NCBI RefSeq assembly: GCF_026914265.1
Contig: NC_069133.1
Location: 10,795,937-10,859,936, forward strand
Direction: 5' to 3'
Length of the DNA stretch: 64,000 nucleotides
Source of the DNA: Mya arenaria
Taxonomy: Eukaryota; Mollusca; Bivalvia; Myida; Myidae
Positions 11,901 through 22,725 of the stretch are shown here, one piece after another; position 1 is the first letter of the stretch, and every line of letters begins with the position of its first letter. The translations under genes and the position numbers were made by a program. The notes under the pieces are model-generated. The model was not told the DNA's origin. It worked only from the letters and a program-made list of their open reading frames with translations, and made no database searches.

Positions 11901-14859
11901 TAGTCAGCTCGTGTCTTTAGTTTCTATAGTATTATTTACAAAAGTGTTCTTATAAGCTTGTGTCTGTAGGTCTCACTGTGTTATTTACAAGTTCAACCTT
12001 CTGTTGTAGTGGGCACATACATGTAGTACTAAATGTACTTTCTAAAGTGGTGGACAGAGAGTGTTCTTGTAAGTTCGTCTGTGTAGCTTCCATTGTATTA
12101 CTTACAGGTACAAGCTCCGGGATATGTGGATACAGAGTGTTCTAGGTGGTGTTCCCGAGATTATTTGCGGGCTTCGTAGCGTGGAAGGAAAAACTGATAC
12201 TGGAATTGTAATTAAGCTGAAGACATACAAAACTGAAAAAATACCAACGATGAAAGTACGTCCTTTGTCTTATTATAATACATTATTAGATATTTACATG
12301 TAAATAAGTATTCAACAAATGTTGCTAAGAATGTCATGCGAAATGTGAACAAGAGCTTTAGGCATTTATTTAAAAGTTTCTGCTTATTGAAGTGAGATTC
12401 AAGCATGAAGAGTTTCATTCATAGTTGATGTTGGAGTCGATTTATTTTACTGATTGAAAACAGTGTATACCACGTGATTCATTGCGTCGTTAATGTTTTG
12501 TTTGAAGGCAATATCATGCTAGAACTTTAAACAAAGATACATTTACAAGTTCTTCACCAATTTAAATAAATCATAGCGTAGTCTACGACGCCCCGCCTTC
12601 GGCCTTTTACCAGAGTTTGATTGAGAGTTTAGTTTCCTAAAACACTCTGACAAACCTTTCCACAATACCTCCGCCTGATGGAGCATTGTCAAAACATTAT
12701 TTTCAAAACAGGTCTGTCGAAATGTTTTAAGAAACTAATCACATAATTAAGCTCTTTAAGGGGCATAGACTGCACTTTGTTTCATTTAAAAGGGTCAAGA
12801 AAATTAAAAGTTCTCTCTGTTTCAAGATTTCATTCAAAGCTAAGTGCTGCCTTCCGACGTATGATTTATGTCGTAATTTATCACGTGATATACACATACC
12901 CCGATAATCAATTGACACATTTAAACAGTAGCTCAAATTATTCAATTTTTGATAGCGTTATTAGCTCTTTCAGCAATCATATATAAATAAATGTTAACAA
13001 CAGAGCTCTTAGTTCATCTCTATGACATTCAATCAAGCATTTTGTTCATGGTTCACACTCAATTATTGTTTTCGATATCTGACCTGATAAATCTTGACCT
13101 TTAAAAAACTGACTAAATTTCTAAAACCCTTGGTATTTTAAGTGTCAATTAGCTCAATGGAAATTTGTAGGCAGAAACGTAACGATGACATGTTAAAGGT
13201 TCGAAAATTACGTTTTAGAATTAAATACTATTATGCCATGTAGATTTCTTGTTAATACACGAAGTGGTTATTTGCTAAGTTATATATCTGAGGATTTTGT
13301 AGTTCTTATTTTTTTCTCTCTATTTTTTTCAATCCTCCGAAGCAGTTGGTCTATGATGAAATAGCTACTGCCAAATTGATGGCGAAAACAATGAAAGCTA
13401 ATAATCAGAAAGCTTTACATTTAGTATGACTCGTACGATGCCACATGTTCTTAAATCGAAAGTATGACACTATCCGAGGGCGAAACGCATTAATTTGCCG
13501 ATTGTTTCTGGAATATGACTCATTTTTGGTCTAAACTGTTTTTTAAAAGTCAGACAACAACAACAACAACAACAGTTTCAGACGAAAATCTGGTTTCAAA
13601 TTGCGATTAATATAGACTAGATGAGGGCTTCAGGCAGGCCTAATATCCAGTATGGATTTACAGAATTGTTTTATTAAAAAGTTGCAAAACAACAATAACA
13701 ATAGCTTTAGGGTATGTGTTTCACTTTCACGGTATTCAATGGAACGATTAGAAACATCTAAATCAGTTTTATATACTGCTACAAATACGCCACTAATCAA
13801 AAGTGTACTCTCAAAGATAAAGCATGCGATTTGACTTTGTCTAACATTACCCGAAATTGAAACATGATGTAGTTCTATAACATGGCGTAGATATATTGTG
13901 CTTGGTGTAGGCGTTGGCTAACTTCTACTAGTCATATAAAACAAAGTAGAAATACTGTGACTAGCCTTGGTATTGGTGTTGGTTAACCTCTACTAGTTCT
14001 GTAAAACGACATAGGGCTTTTGTGACGCTGTAGTTTCAAATGTATTGCTAACAATTAACCGACCCTAACCTCTACTAGTTCTTTAAAACGACGTAGGATT
14101 TATGTGACTAGCCTTGGTATTGGTGTTGGTGCCGTTGTGAAAAAAACTGTAACCATGACAGACTAACGTCCAAACTATTGACACAGAACTAAGAACACAT
14201 TTTAACAGCGACATAAGCATTTGTCTGGCTTAAATGGTAGGATGTATGTAAAGTTTCTACATTTTAAAGGTAAAGCTTTAAAACATACAATATCATTTTA
14301 ACATAATTCAACAAAAGTTGGTAGGGAAACACCAAACTTTATTTTTTGCCTAATATTGAAAGGCAAAATAATCGAAAAGAAACAATTGCTTATTATTCGC
14401 TGGAAATGTAGGTGTTATAATATAAGTTGTATTTCAGGATATCCCTGGTTTATGGAAGCCCGATAAGTGTTGGAAGTCCCTGGACAAGCTCCTTACCTTC
14501 ATCAAATCTAATGTGAAGGAAAATAATCCAAGGTTTGCTTTACAAAATAATTGTTTAAAAGGAATGTATAAATATATCACTTTTTTAAACTTATTATAAT
14601 TTGTAAAATATGCTAAATACTAGTTAAGCAGTTAAAAAGTATATGGCATTTTCGTTCTTTAAACAAAAGTTTACCTATAATTAATCTTAACAACCAACAT
14701 TGAACATTGAAACTTAACACAATGAAAGTTTAAAACCAAGCCGTACGTCTTGTATTGTAAATTAGTCTCGGTCTCGAGATGCAAGGCGATGATTACACCA
14801 TTCGTCCACCGCACGAGTTCCTGCCTGAAACGTACACTACAGACCAGCCTGGATTATGA
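8569..14859 (+). CDS. DXO: Decapping and exoribonuclease DXO/Rai1 family
   Basis: Seven exons: 8569-8828, 9731-9966, 10646-10735, 10923-11028, 12108-12255, 14438-14532, 14766-14859 (342 aa; human DXO 396). All joins are GT-AG and in phase. DXO/Rai1 enzymes remove incomplete or non-canonical 5' caps (including NAD caps) and degrade the RNA 5'-3'. Recognisable blocks: VCRRSLLKE (95-103), GYKFEQY (156-162, motif II, metal-binding Glu160), LGSHTIVYSSRVDAV (190-204, motif III), VEFKT (214-218, motif IV Glu215/Lys217), YKLRDMWIQSVLGGVPEIIC, then IPTMK and PHEFLPETY near the C terminus. Motif III is normally ExD (human EVD); here it reads RVD, Arg200 replacing a metal-ligand Glu, so catalysis may be altered. 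The ATG at 8569 starts MAAAAKDRD; an in-frame TTG 12 bp upstream is ignored. Exon 5 abuts a minisatellite made from its own 5' end. Family assignment is firm; activity is uncertain. Confidence 0.9.
9460..9680. repeat. Possible dispersed repeat in DXO intron 1
   Basis: The segment opens with ttaaagggactagacactag, a motif I associate with dispersed repeats of bivalve genomes. This rests on memory; no second copy is in the window. Confidence 0.3.
11438..12107. repeat. 74-bp minisatellite derived from DXO exon-5 border
   Basis: Five near-identical 74-bp units (11438-11830) followed by three or four decayed units that lead directly into the acceptor of DXO exon 5 (cttacag, ending 12107). The unit has tttacaagtaagctcctgaa, gaacacatagtgttcttgtg and agtccgtc. 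The intron tail and first ~45 nt of exon 5 (cttacaggtacaagctccgg, gatatgtggatacagagtgt, tctagg) align with it. The repeat therefore contains copies of an acceptor and exon start. Confidence 0.9.
12461..12899. mobile_element. MITE with ~50-bp TIRs, DXO intron 5
   Basis: Left end cagtgtataccacgtgattc, right end is the diverged reverse complement (tcacgtgatatacacat). Both ends carry ttccgacgta- or tgaaggcaa-type subterminal blocks. The interior matches the element at 30457-30940 over most of its length (for example cgccttcggccttttaccag, gagtttagtttc, ggcatagactgc). No transposase. The family probably mobilises through an unidentified DNA transposase. Confidence 0.8.
13890..14130. repeat. Short tandem array, ~70-85-bp unit, DXO intron 5
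   Basis: About three copies of a block with cctctactagttct, taaaacgacgtagg and gactagccttggtattggtg. Confidence 0.65.
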
Positions 14860-17800
14860 GGGATTTGCATTTGATCCAGATGAAACCGATTTAATGCAAC
14901 GCCGTTGATTTTGATCAGTGCAGCTGCAAAATTGAAACTTCTTAGACTTAGTTAAGACTTTATAAAAAGTATATTGTTATTAGAATTATTTAGTTTTGAC
15001 TGTTCCTTGTTGCACTGTTGCTATGATGCACACCCCTTGTTGCACTGTTCATGTATTTTTAGCCCAATGTCACACGTTCCTAGTTCGATCAACTTATAAA
15101 AGTATTATGTTAATGCTTAAAAATATGACAAAGCCAAACACCAATATTTTTTCAAAGCAGTTTATATAATATTCACTAATAATTAATCCCTTAAAATTAG
15201 ATAAATCCTCCATCCATCCATTTTTGTATGCTCACTATCAAAGAAGCAATCAAATCATGGTCCAAAGTTTTACAGAAATTCATTACTTCCTTCATCATGG
15301 CATCAATGCTAGTCATGTGTTTTCTGTTTATAATCATGTTTTATTTATTCCCAAAATATCTCTTTAGGATTCTAGCTTGGCCATAACATTTATGCCAGCC
15401 TTCCTTCCGTTAACCATCATTGTTAGAACATGTCAGGTTCAACAGTTCAGTGGTCAAGGTTACACAGTACCAAATCTCTCAGGACCAAATCAAAACCCAA
15501 ACATTAAGGTCAGGAATACGTTAAAGACACCAGTAAAGAGGGGAAGTCTCATCATTGGTCCAATGTTCATGCCAGTGACATACAGCTAAAAAGAGCTTCC
15601 GTCAGAGAATATCACATGTTCCAAACTACTAGTATCTGTGCACAAAATGCCAGTCCAATTTCTACTGTATCTGTTTTTATTTCACGCTGGACGATGGAGC
15701 TCCTTTCTCTGTTTCGCTGAAAACACAGGCCCCTGTTTATTATTTCACCTTTCATACTGCGTGTACTCCTTCTGTTGTTAAAGGTTACTAAACTTTAAAC
15801 ATTGTCAAGTCAGCAACAGTCTAGATTTTCTAAGGCTTTATTTCCTTGTCCAATATTTCTTTCAGGATATGGAAAGACTGTTGTTATAGAAGTTGTGCGT
15901 GCTAGAAATTATTCCATTATTCATTTTTAGTTTATAAAAATACAACTTTTTTCTAAGTTGAGCTCATTTTGAAACCTAGCGCTAAATAGTGTCCCCTACA
16001 GTGAAACACAGAATGAGATCACTCTAAGTGAATATTGAAGAGTTACCTTCCCTGGCATTAATTGATATTCGATTTGGCTGGGATGCTTGATAGACGTGTT
16101 GACTTAAGTTGATGATATTTTTTTTGTCCAACTATATGCTTCCCTTTATTTTCATTGGCGTATTTCCGACTTTATTTATATATTAAATGGACATAATGTT
16201 AACTGCCACAAGTGATGTAAGATTTAATCATCACATACAACAACATAATTACGGTGGATGTCTACTCCGAAAAGTGGTATATATTCTAGGAAATTCAATC
16301 GGCTAAACTTTTGGAACTGTTATGTGAAACACGCCATAATTGTGTTATTTGTTTGTTTGAATTTGTTAGAGTTATACATTGTAACAGTGTGTTTTTTGTT
16401 TTTGTTTTTGTTTTAATGTGCATGCTTTTGATGTGATGTGGTATATTTATGCAAATAGATTAGCTTAATAAACTGATTCCTTTTATCTGGATTTTCACTG
16501 ATTAGAGTCAAACATACTGAGTGCAGTATATTTAGAGCTACCGAGATTTTGTACGATAATTACGTGCTAAATTGCCAGTGGATGCGTGCATTAGATATAC
16601 GGTTATTGACAATTCGCTCGTTAATGGCTAACGACAATCCGAACGTAAAAAGGCCCCGATGACAAAATGTGTTCAATTCACTGACTCTGTTTTGTTATTA
16701 CAGAATGTTATTAGTTTGAAGCTTTTTGCTCGTCGTCCATGATTATTAAATTGGAAACATGAACAAAGGTCAAGGTCAGGAAAAATCAATGTTCAGTTTC
16801 ACAGCCGATTAAAAACATGATGAAGAATGAGCGCGGATCTTTATTCTTAATTCTTTATTATTTTAATTTTCCTTTTTTCATTACTTTTTCGCCCAAATTT
16901 GATAATAAATAAATCAACATCTTTATAAGATGTCAAAAGCAGTTAAATGTTTAAATCTGATATGCCTGTCAAATGAACGGTCCTTATTCTCATCAACAGT
17001 AGGAATATTGCATTTGTCTAAATACCTTTACATTTTAATAAAGAATTCTTTTTTTCTACAAACACAATACAAAAAATTGTGTTTATGTTGGAAAAAAAAT
17101 AATTGGGATGCAAAAAAACGAATGCGGCGGTGCCTGAAAACTTAACACTCATGTGTTTGGCCTTATTCTGAGCATCGTTGTCAATTTGTCTTACCCAATG
17201 ACATAATCTAACGAATGAAGTGTCTCTGGAAAAGCAACAATGCACATTCGAAAAATATTACTGATTAAAGAGGGGTTGACTGATAAGTGATAGTTCAAAA
17301 CATATTTTGTGACGTACACAGTTTCAAAAACAGAGTATAAATTAAAACAGAGTATAAAGCACTCGTCATATTTCAAGAGATATATTTAAATATCTAAATA
17401 CGATATTATTTCATGTAGGTTTCTGTGTACCACTGATGGCACATGTACAAATAACTTTTCCTTGGAAAGGGATTTTGTGTGTACATTTTGTTTTGCGACA
17501 AACAATGGACCAGGGTTTCAAATCTTGGACTAGTTTGTACGGGAAATATTGCTGCTGGATTTCGAACCTTGCTCACAGTACCAATGCTAGTACGCGTGGT
17601 CGTGTATGGTACGACATTTGTCTTCTTATCGGTCTTAACCATTGACTCTCAGGGCCACCATCGTATCGTTTCTTACATGTTATGCGAAATGTCCAACTGA
17701 AAAAGAAGCCACACAAATGCTTTACCATCCTCAACCTCTTTTTCTCTTCTCCTCAAACTCTTTTATTTCTCACCTCTACGTTTTCTCTCCCCATCCTGCA

Positions 17801-17974
17801 TCTCGACTCACTCATATATCTCGTTTTCATTCTTATTTCTAGACGCTCCCTCACTCGGGTTGTACAATTATATAAACGGCAAGAGCGCCTCTGTATTATC
17901 TCAATAACTCGCGTTGAAGATGAAATAACATACACGACAAAAGCGCTGTCGTACAATCATTAAAATGATTGTGC
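14860..17974. other. DXO 3' flank, no further gene seen
   Basis: Presumed 3' UTR then intergenic DNA. The first convincing polyadenylation signal on the + strand is aataaa at 16467-16472. Open frames between 15377 and 17963 overlap on both strands and show no recognisable protein. Confidence 0.5.
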
Positions 17975-20900
17975 AGCAGCTGTTACACAACTCGGGTTGT
18001 GTATGCAATAGCTATTACATAACTCGGGTGTGAGTGCAGTAACTATTACATAACTCGGGTTGAGGGTGCAGTAACTATTACATAACTCGGGCTGTGGAGT
18101 GCAGTAACTATTACATAACTCGTGTTGTTGGTGCAGTAGCTATTACTTAACTCGGGTTGTGTATGCAACAGCTATTACATAACTTGGGTGTGAGTGCGAA
18201 ACTATTACATAACTCGGGTTGAGGGTGCAGTAGCTATTACATAACTCAGGCTGTGGGGTGCAGTTACTATTACATAACTCGTGTTGTTGGTGCAGTAGCT
18301 ATTACATAAGACAGGTTGTGTGTGTAGTAGCTATTACATAACACGGGTTGTTGGTGCAGTAGCTTTTACATAACACGGGTTGTGGGTTCAGCAACTATTA
18401 TATAACACGGGTTGTGAGGGCAGTAGCTATTATATAAGACGGATTGTGAGTGCAGCAACTATTATATAACACGGATTGTGAGTGCAGTAACTATTATATA
18501 ACACGGGTTGTGGGTACAGTAACTATTATATAACACTGGCTGTGAGTGCAGTAACTATTATATAACACGGGCTGTGGGTGCAGTAACTATTATATAACAC
18601 GGGCTGTGGGTACAGTAACTATTATATAACACGGATTGTGAGTGCAGTAACTATTATATAACACGGATTGTGGGTGCAGTAACTATTATATAACACGGGC
18701 TGTGGGTACAGTAACTATTATATAACACGGGCTGTGGGTACAGTAACTATTATATAACACGGGCTGTGGGTCCAGTAACTATTATATAACACGGGCTGTG
18801 GGTACAGTAACTATTATATAACACGGATTGTGAGTGCAGTAACTATTAAATAACACTGGCTGTGAGTGCAGTAACTATTATATAACACGGGCTGTGGGTG
18901 CAGTAACTATTATATAACACTGGCTGTGAGTGCAGTAACTATTATATAACACGGGCTGTGGGTACAGTAACTATTATATAACACGGATTGTGAGTGCAGT
19001 AACTATTATATAACACGGAGTGTGGGTGCAGTAACTATTATATAACACGGGCTGTGGGTACAGTAACTATTATATAACACGGATTGTGAGTGCAGTAACT
19101 ATTATATAACACGGGTTGTGAGTGCACTAACTATTATATAACACGGGCTGTGGGTACAGTAACTATTACATAACTGGGTTGAAGGGTGCAGTAACTATTA
19201 CATAACTCGGGCTGTGGTGTGCAGTTACTATTACATAACTCGTGTTGTTGGTGCAGTAGCTATTACATAAGACGGGTTGTGTGTGTAATAGCTATTACAT
19301 AACACGGGTTGTTGGTGCAGTAGCTATAACATAACATGGATTGTGGGTTCAGCAACTATTACATAACACGGGGTATGAGTGCAGTAACTATTATATAATA
19401 CGGATTGTGAGTGCAGTAACCATTATATAACACGGGTTGTGAGTGCAGTAACTATTATATAACACGGGTTGTGAGTGCAGTAACTATTATATAACACGGG
19501 TTGTGGGTACAGTAACTATTATATAACACGGGTTGAGGGTCCAGTAACTATTATGGTACAGTAACTATTATATAACACGGGTTGTGGGTACAGTAACTAT
19601 TATATAACACGGGTTGTGGGTAGAGTAACTATTATATAACACGGGTTGTGGGTACAGTAACTATTATATAACACGGGTTTTGAGTGCAGTAACTATTATA
19701 TAACACGGGTTGTGGGTCCAGTAACTATTACATTACACGGGTTGTGAGTGCAGTAACTATTATATAACACGGGTTGTGGGTACAGTAACTATTACATTAC
19801 ACGGGTTGTGAGTGCAGTAACTATTATATAACACGGGTTGTGGGTACAGTAACTATTATATAACACGGGTTGTGGGTACAGTAACTATTATATAACACGG
19901 GTTGTGAGTGCAGTAACTATTATATAACACGGGTTGTGGGTACAGTAACTATTATATAACACGGGTTGTGGGTCCAGTAACTATTACATTACACGGGTTG
20001 TGAGTGCAGTAACTATTATATAACACGGGTTGTGGGTACAGTAACTATTATATAACACGGGTTGTGGGTACAGTAACTATTATATAACACGGGTTGTGGG
20101 TGCAGTTACTATTATATAACACGGGTTGTGGGTACAGTAACTATTATATAACACGGGTTGTGGGTACAGTAACTATTATATAACACGGGTTGTGGGTACA
20201 GTTACTATTATATAACACGGGTTGTGGGTACAGTAACTATTATATAACACGGGTTGTGGGTACAGTAACTATTATATAACACGGGCTGTGGGTACAGTAA
20301 CTATTATATAACACGGGTTGTGGGTACAGTAACTATTATATAACACGGGTTGTGGGTACAGTAACTATTATATAACACGGGTTGTGGGTAAAGTAACTAT
20401 GACATTACATGGGTTGTGGGGACAGTAGCTATTATATAACACGTGTTGTGGTTGCAGTGGCTGTTAAATTGCTCGCGCTGTGGGGATATTAGCTATTAAT
20501 TAACTCGAGTTGTGGATGCAGTAGGTATTACATAACTCGGGTTGAAAGTGCAGTAGCTATTACATTGCTCGGGCTGTGGAGACAGTTTAGGGTAAAGTAG
20601 CTTTTACATTACATGGGCTGTGGGTGCAGTACCTATTACATAACTCGGTTTGAGGGTGCAGTAGCTATTACATTACATGGGTTGTGGGTGCAGCAGCTAT
20701 TACATAACATGGGTTGTGGGTGCAGTAGTTATTATATAACTCGGGTTGTGGGTGCAGTAGTTATTACATAATTCGGGTTGTGGGAACAGTAGCTATTTCC
20801 CTACTCGGGTTGTGGGACAGTAGCTATTACATTACATGGGTTGTGCACGCAGTTGCAATTACATAACTCAGGCTGTGGGTGCAGTAACTATTACATTGCT

Positions 20901-22325
20901 CGGGCTTTGGGGAGAGTAGCTATTACATAACTCTGGTGTTGGTGAAATAGCTATTACATTACATGGGTTGTTGATTCAATAACTTTTACATTATTCGGGC
21001 TGTGGGGACAGTAGCTATTACATAATTCGAGCTATGCAGACAGTAGCTATTACATAACTCGGGTTGTGGGTGCATTAGCTATTTTAAATCTCGGGTTGTG
21101 GGTGCAGTAGCTATTACATAACTCGGTCTGTGGGTGCAGTAGCTATTACATAACTCGGGCTGTGTGTGCAGTAGCTATCACATTGCTCTGACTGTGTGTG
21201 CAGTAGCTATAACATAACTCGTGCTGTGGGTAAAGTAGCTATAACATAACTCGGGTTGTTGTGCAATAGCTATTACATAACTCGGGTTGTGGGGACAGTA
21301 GTTATTACATAACGCGGGTTGTGGAGACAGTAGTTATTACATAACTCGGGTTGTGGGGACAGTAGTTATGACATAACACGGGTTATGGGGACATTAACTA
21401 TTACATAACACGGGTTGTGGGGACAGTAGTTATTACATAACACGGGTTGTGGGGATAGTAGGTTTTACATCACTCGGGCTGTGGGGACAGTAGCTATTAC
21501 ATAACACGAGTTGTTGGGACCGTAGCTATTACATAATATAGGTTGTAGGTGCAGTAGCTATAATATAATACAGGTTGTAGGTGCAGTAGCTATAACATAA
21601 AACAGGTGGAAGGAGCAGAAGCTATAACATAAAACAGGTTGTAGGTGTAGGTTTTGGATGGAGTAGCTATTACATAACACGGGTTGTGGTAGCAGTTACA
21701 TTACTTAGGTTGTGTGTGTAGTAGCTATTACATTACACGGGTTGTGGGTGCAGTAGCTATATATTATATAGCACGGGTTGTGGTAGCAGTAACTATTACA
21801 TAACTCGGGTTATGGGTGAAGTAACTAATATGCACCAGTCAATTGTAACCAGACCCCCCCCCCAGGGTCTGGGGAATAGCGGGGACTTTGACTTTCGGTC
21901 CAGCCAACCCCGGGTAAAATCTCCGCCCTGCGGGGACATACTGATGGTCAAATCCCCGCCAAATGCCCCCGCACCCCAGGGACCCTAGGTAAGGTAAATT
22001 CCCCGCTATATTTTGCGGGAAGACAAAACCACCGCATTCACCCGGCACTGCGGGGCCACCTGAAAGGTAAAAACACGGCCCATTTCCCCGGCTATCCCTG
22101 GTATACCACCGGACCTGGGGGCGTGGTTACAATTGACTGGTGCATTACCTTACACGGATTGTGGGTGCAATACTTACTTCGTATATATATTATATAGTGA
22201 AGTGTGCAATAAATTTTACACAACTCGAGCTGTGTTGCAATAGGTATTATATAGCTCACATAGTGGTTACAATAACTATTAAATAACAAGGATTGTGAGT
22301 GCACTAACTCGGATGGAGTAATGCT
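17975..22325. repeat. 32-bp minisatellite, ~130 copies (4.3 kb)
   Basis: Tandem 32-bp units, typical form aactattatataacacgggt then tgtgggtacagt. Outer copies are more diverged and read attacataactcgggttgtg then ggtgcagtagct. The middle (about 18400-20400) is more homogeneous than either flank, as expected from recent expansion inside an older array. Copies containing actcgggttgtgggtgcagt match the reverse complement of the 33-bp array at 3480-6487. The array is interrupted by a MITE at 21831-22144. Confidence 0.95.
21831..22144. mobile_element. GC-rich MITE inside the 32-bp array
   Basis: A 314-bp GC-rich block with near-perfect 28-bp terminal inverted repeats: it starts tgcaccagtcaattgtaacc and ends ggttacaattgactggtgca. 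It interrupts the array and shows no coding capacity. The target-site duplication is unclear. It is younger than the array around it. Confidence 0.85.
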
Positions 22326-22725
22326 AAATTGTTTTAACAAATGCTGTTTAAATAGAATTCTTCAACGTTTTGATACCGATGTGAAGCATAAAGAATACAA
22401 CAATTCCGCAAAACGTGTATCCATTACTAATTGTATATATATATATATGTAATCATGCATTAATAAAACACCGTAACACGTAAACTTAACGCAAACTAGG
22501 ACGATATTTTAGTAACTTAAGTGAAAATCTTTCCGGTGTATTGAATATGTCTTCAATCAAAATACAAGTTCATTGACCATGTGATAAATGTCAGTATCCA
22601 GCTCATGGTTTGCTCTATTTATTTTAGAAAAAACAAGGTGTAAGGATATTTCGCAATAATTGAAAGAATATAAAACACAGTGACAGGTGAAGGTAGCTGT
22701 ACGTTTGTTTCGGCTAGCAAATAAT

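Noticed and set aside
14533-14765. A missing DXO exon between exons 6 and 7
   Set aside because: The two exons already join in phase and align to human DXO with only about six residues fewer; no coding block is visible in the intron.
15377-15589. 70-codon + strand frame downstream of DXO
   Set aside because: Lies in the presumed 3' UTR, no recognisable domain, no exon context.
17018-17963. Cluster of overlapping short frames on both strands
   Set aside because: No homology, no consistent strand, no splice-flanked structure; likely chance in the DXO 3' flank.
17975-22325. CRISPR-like array (32-bp regular repeats)
   Set aside because: No spacers: units are contiguous, and the genome is eukaryotic.
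21839-22340. Short minus-strand open frames around the GC-rich block
   Set aside because: They fall in a MITE and minisatellite and resemble no protein.
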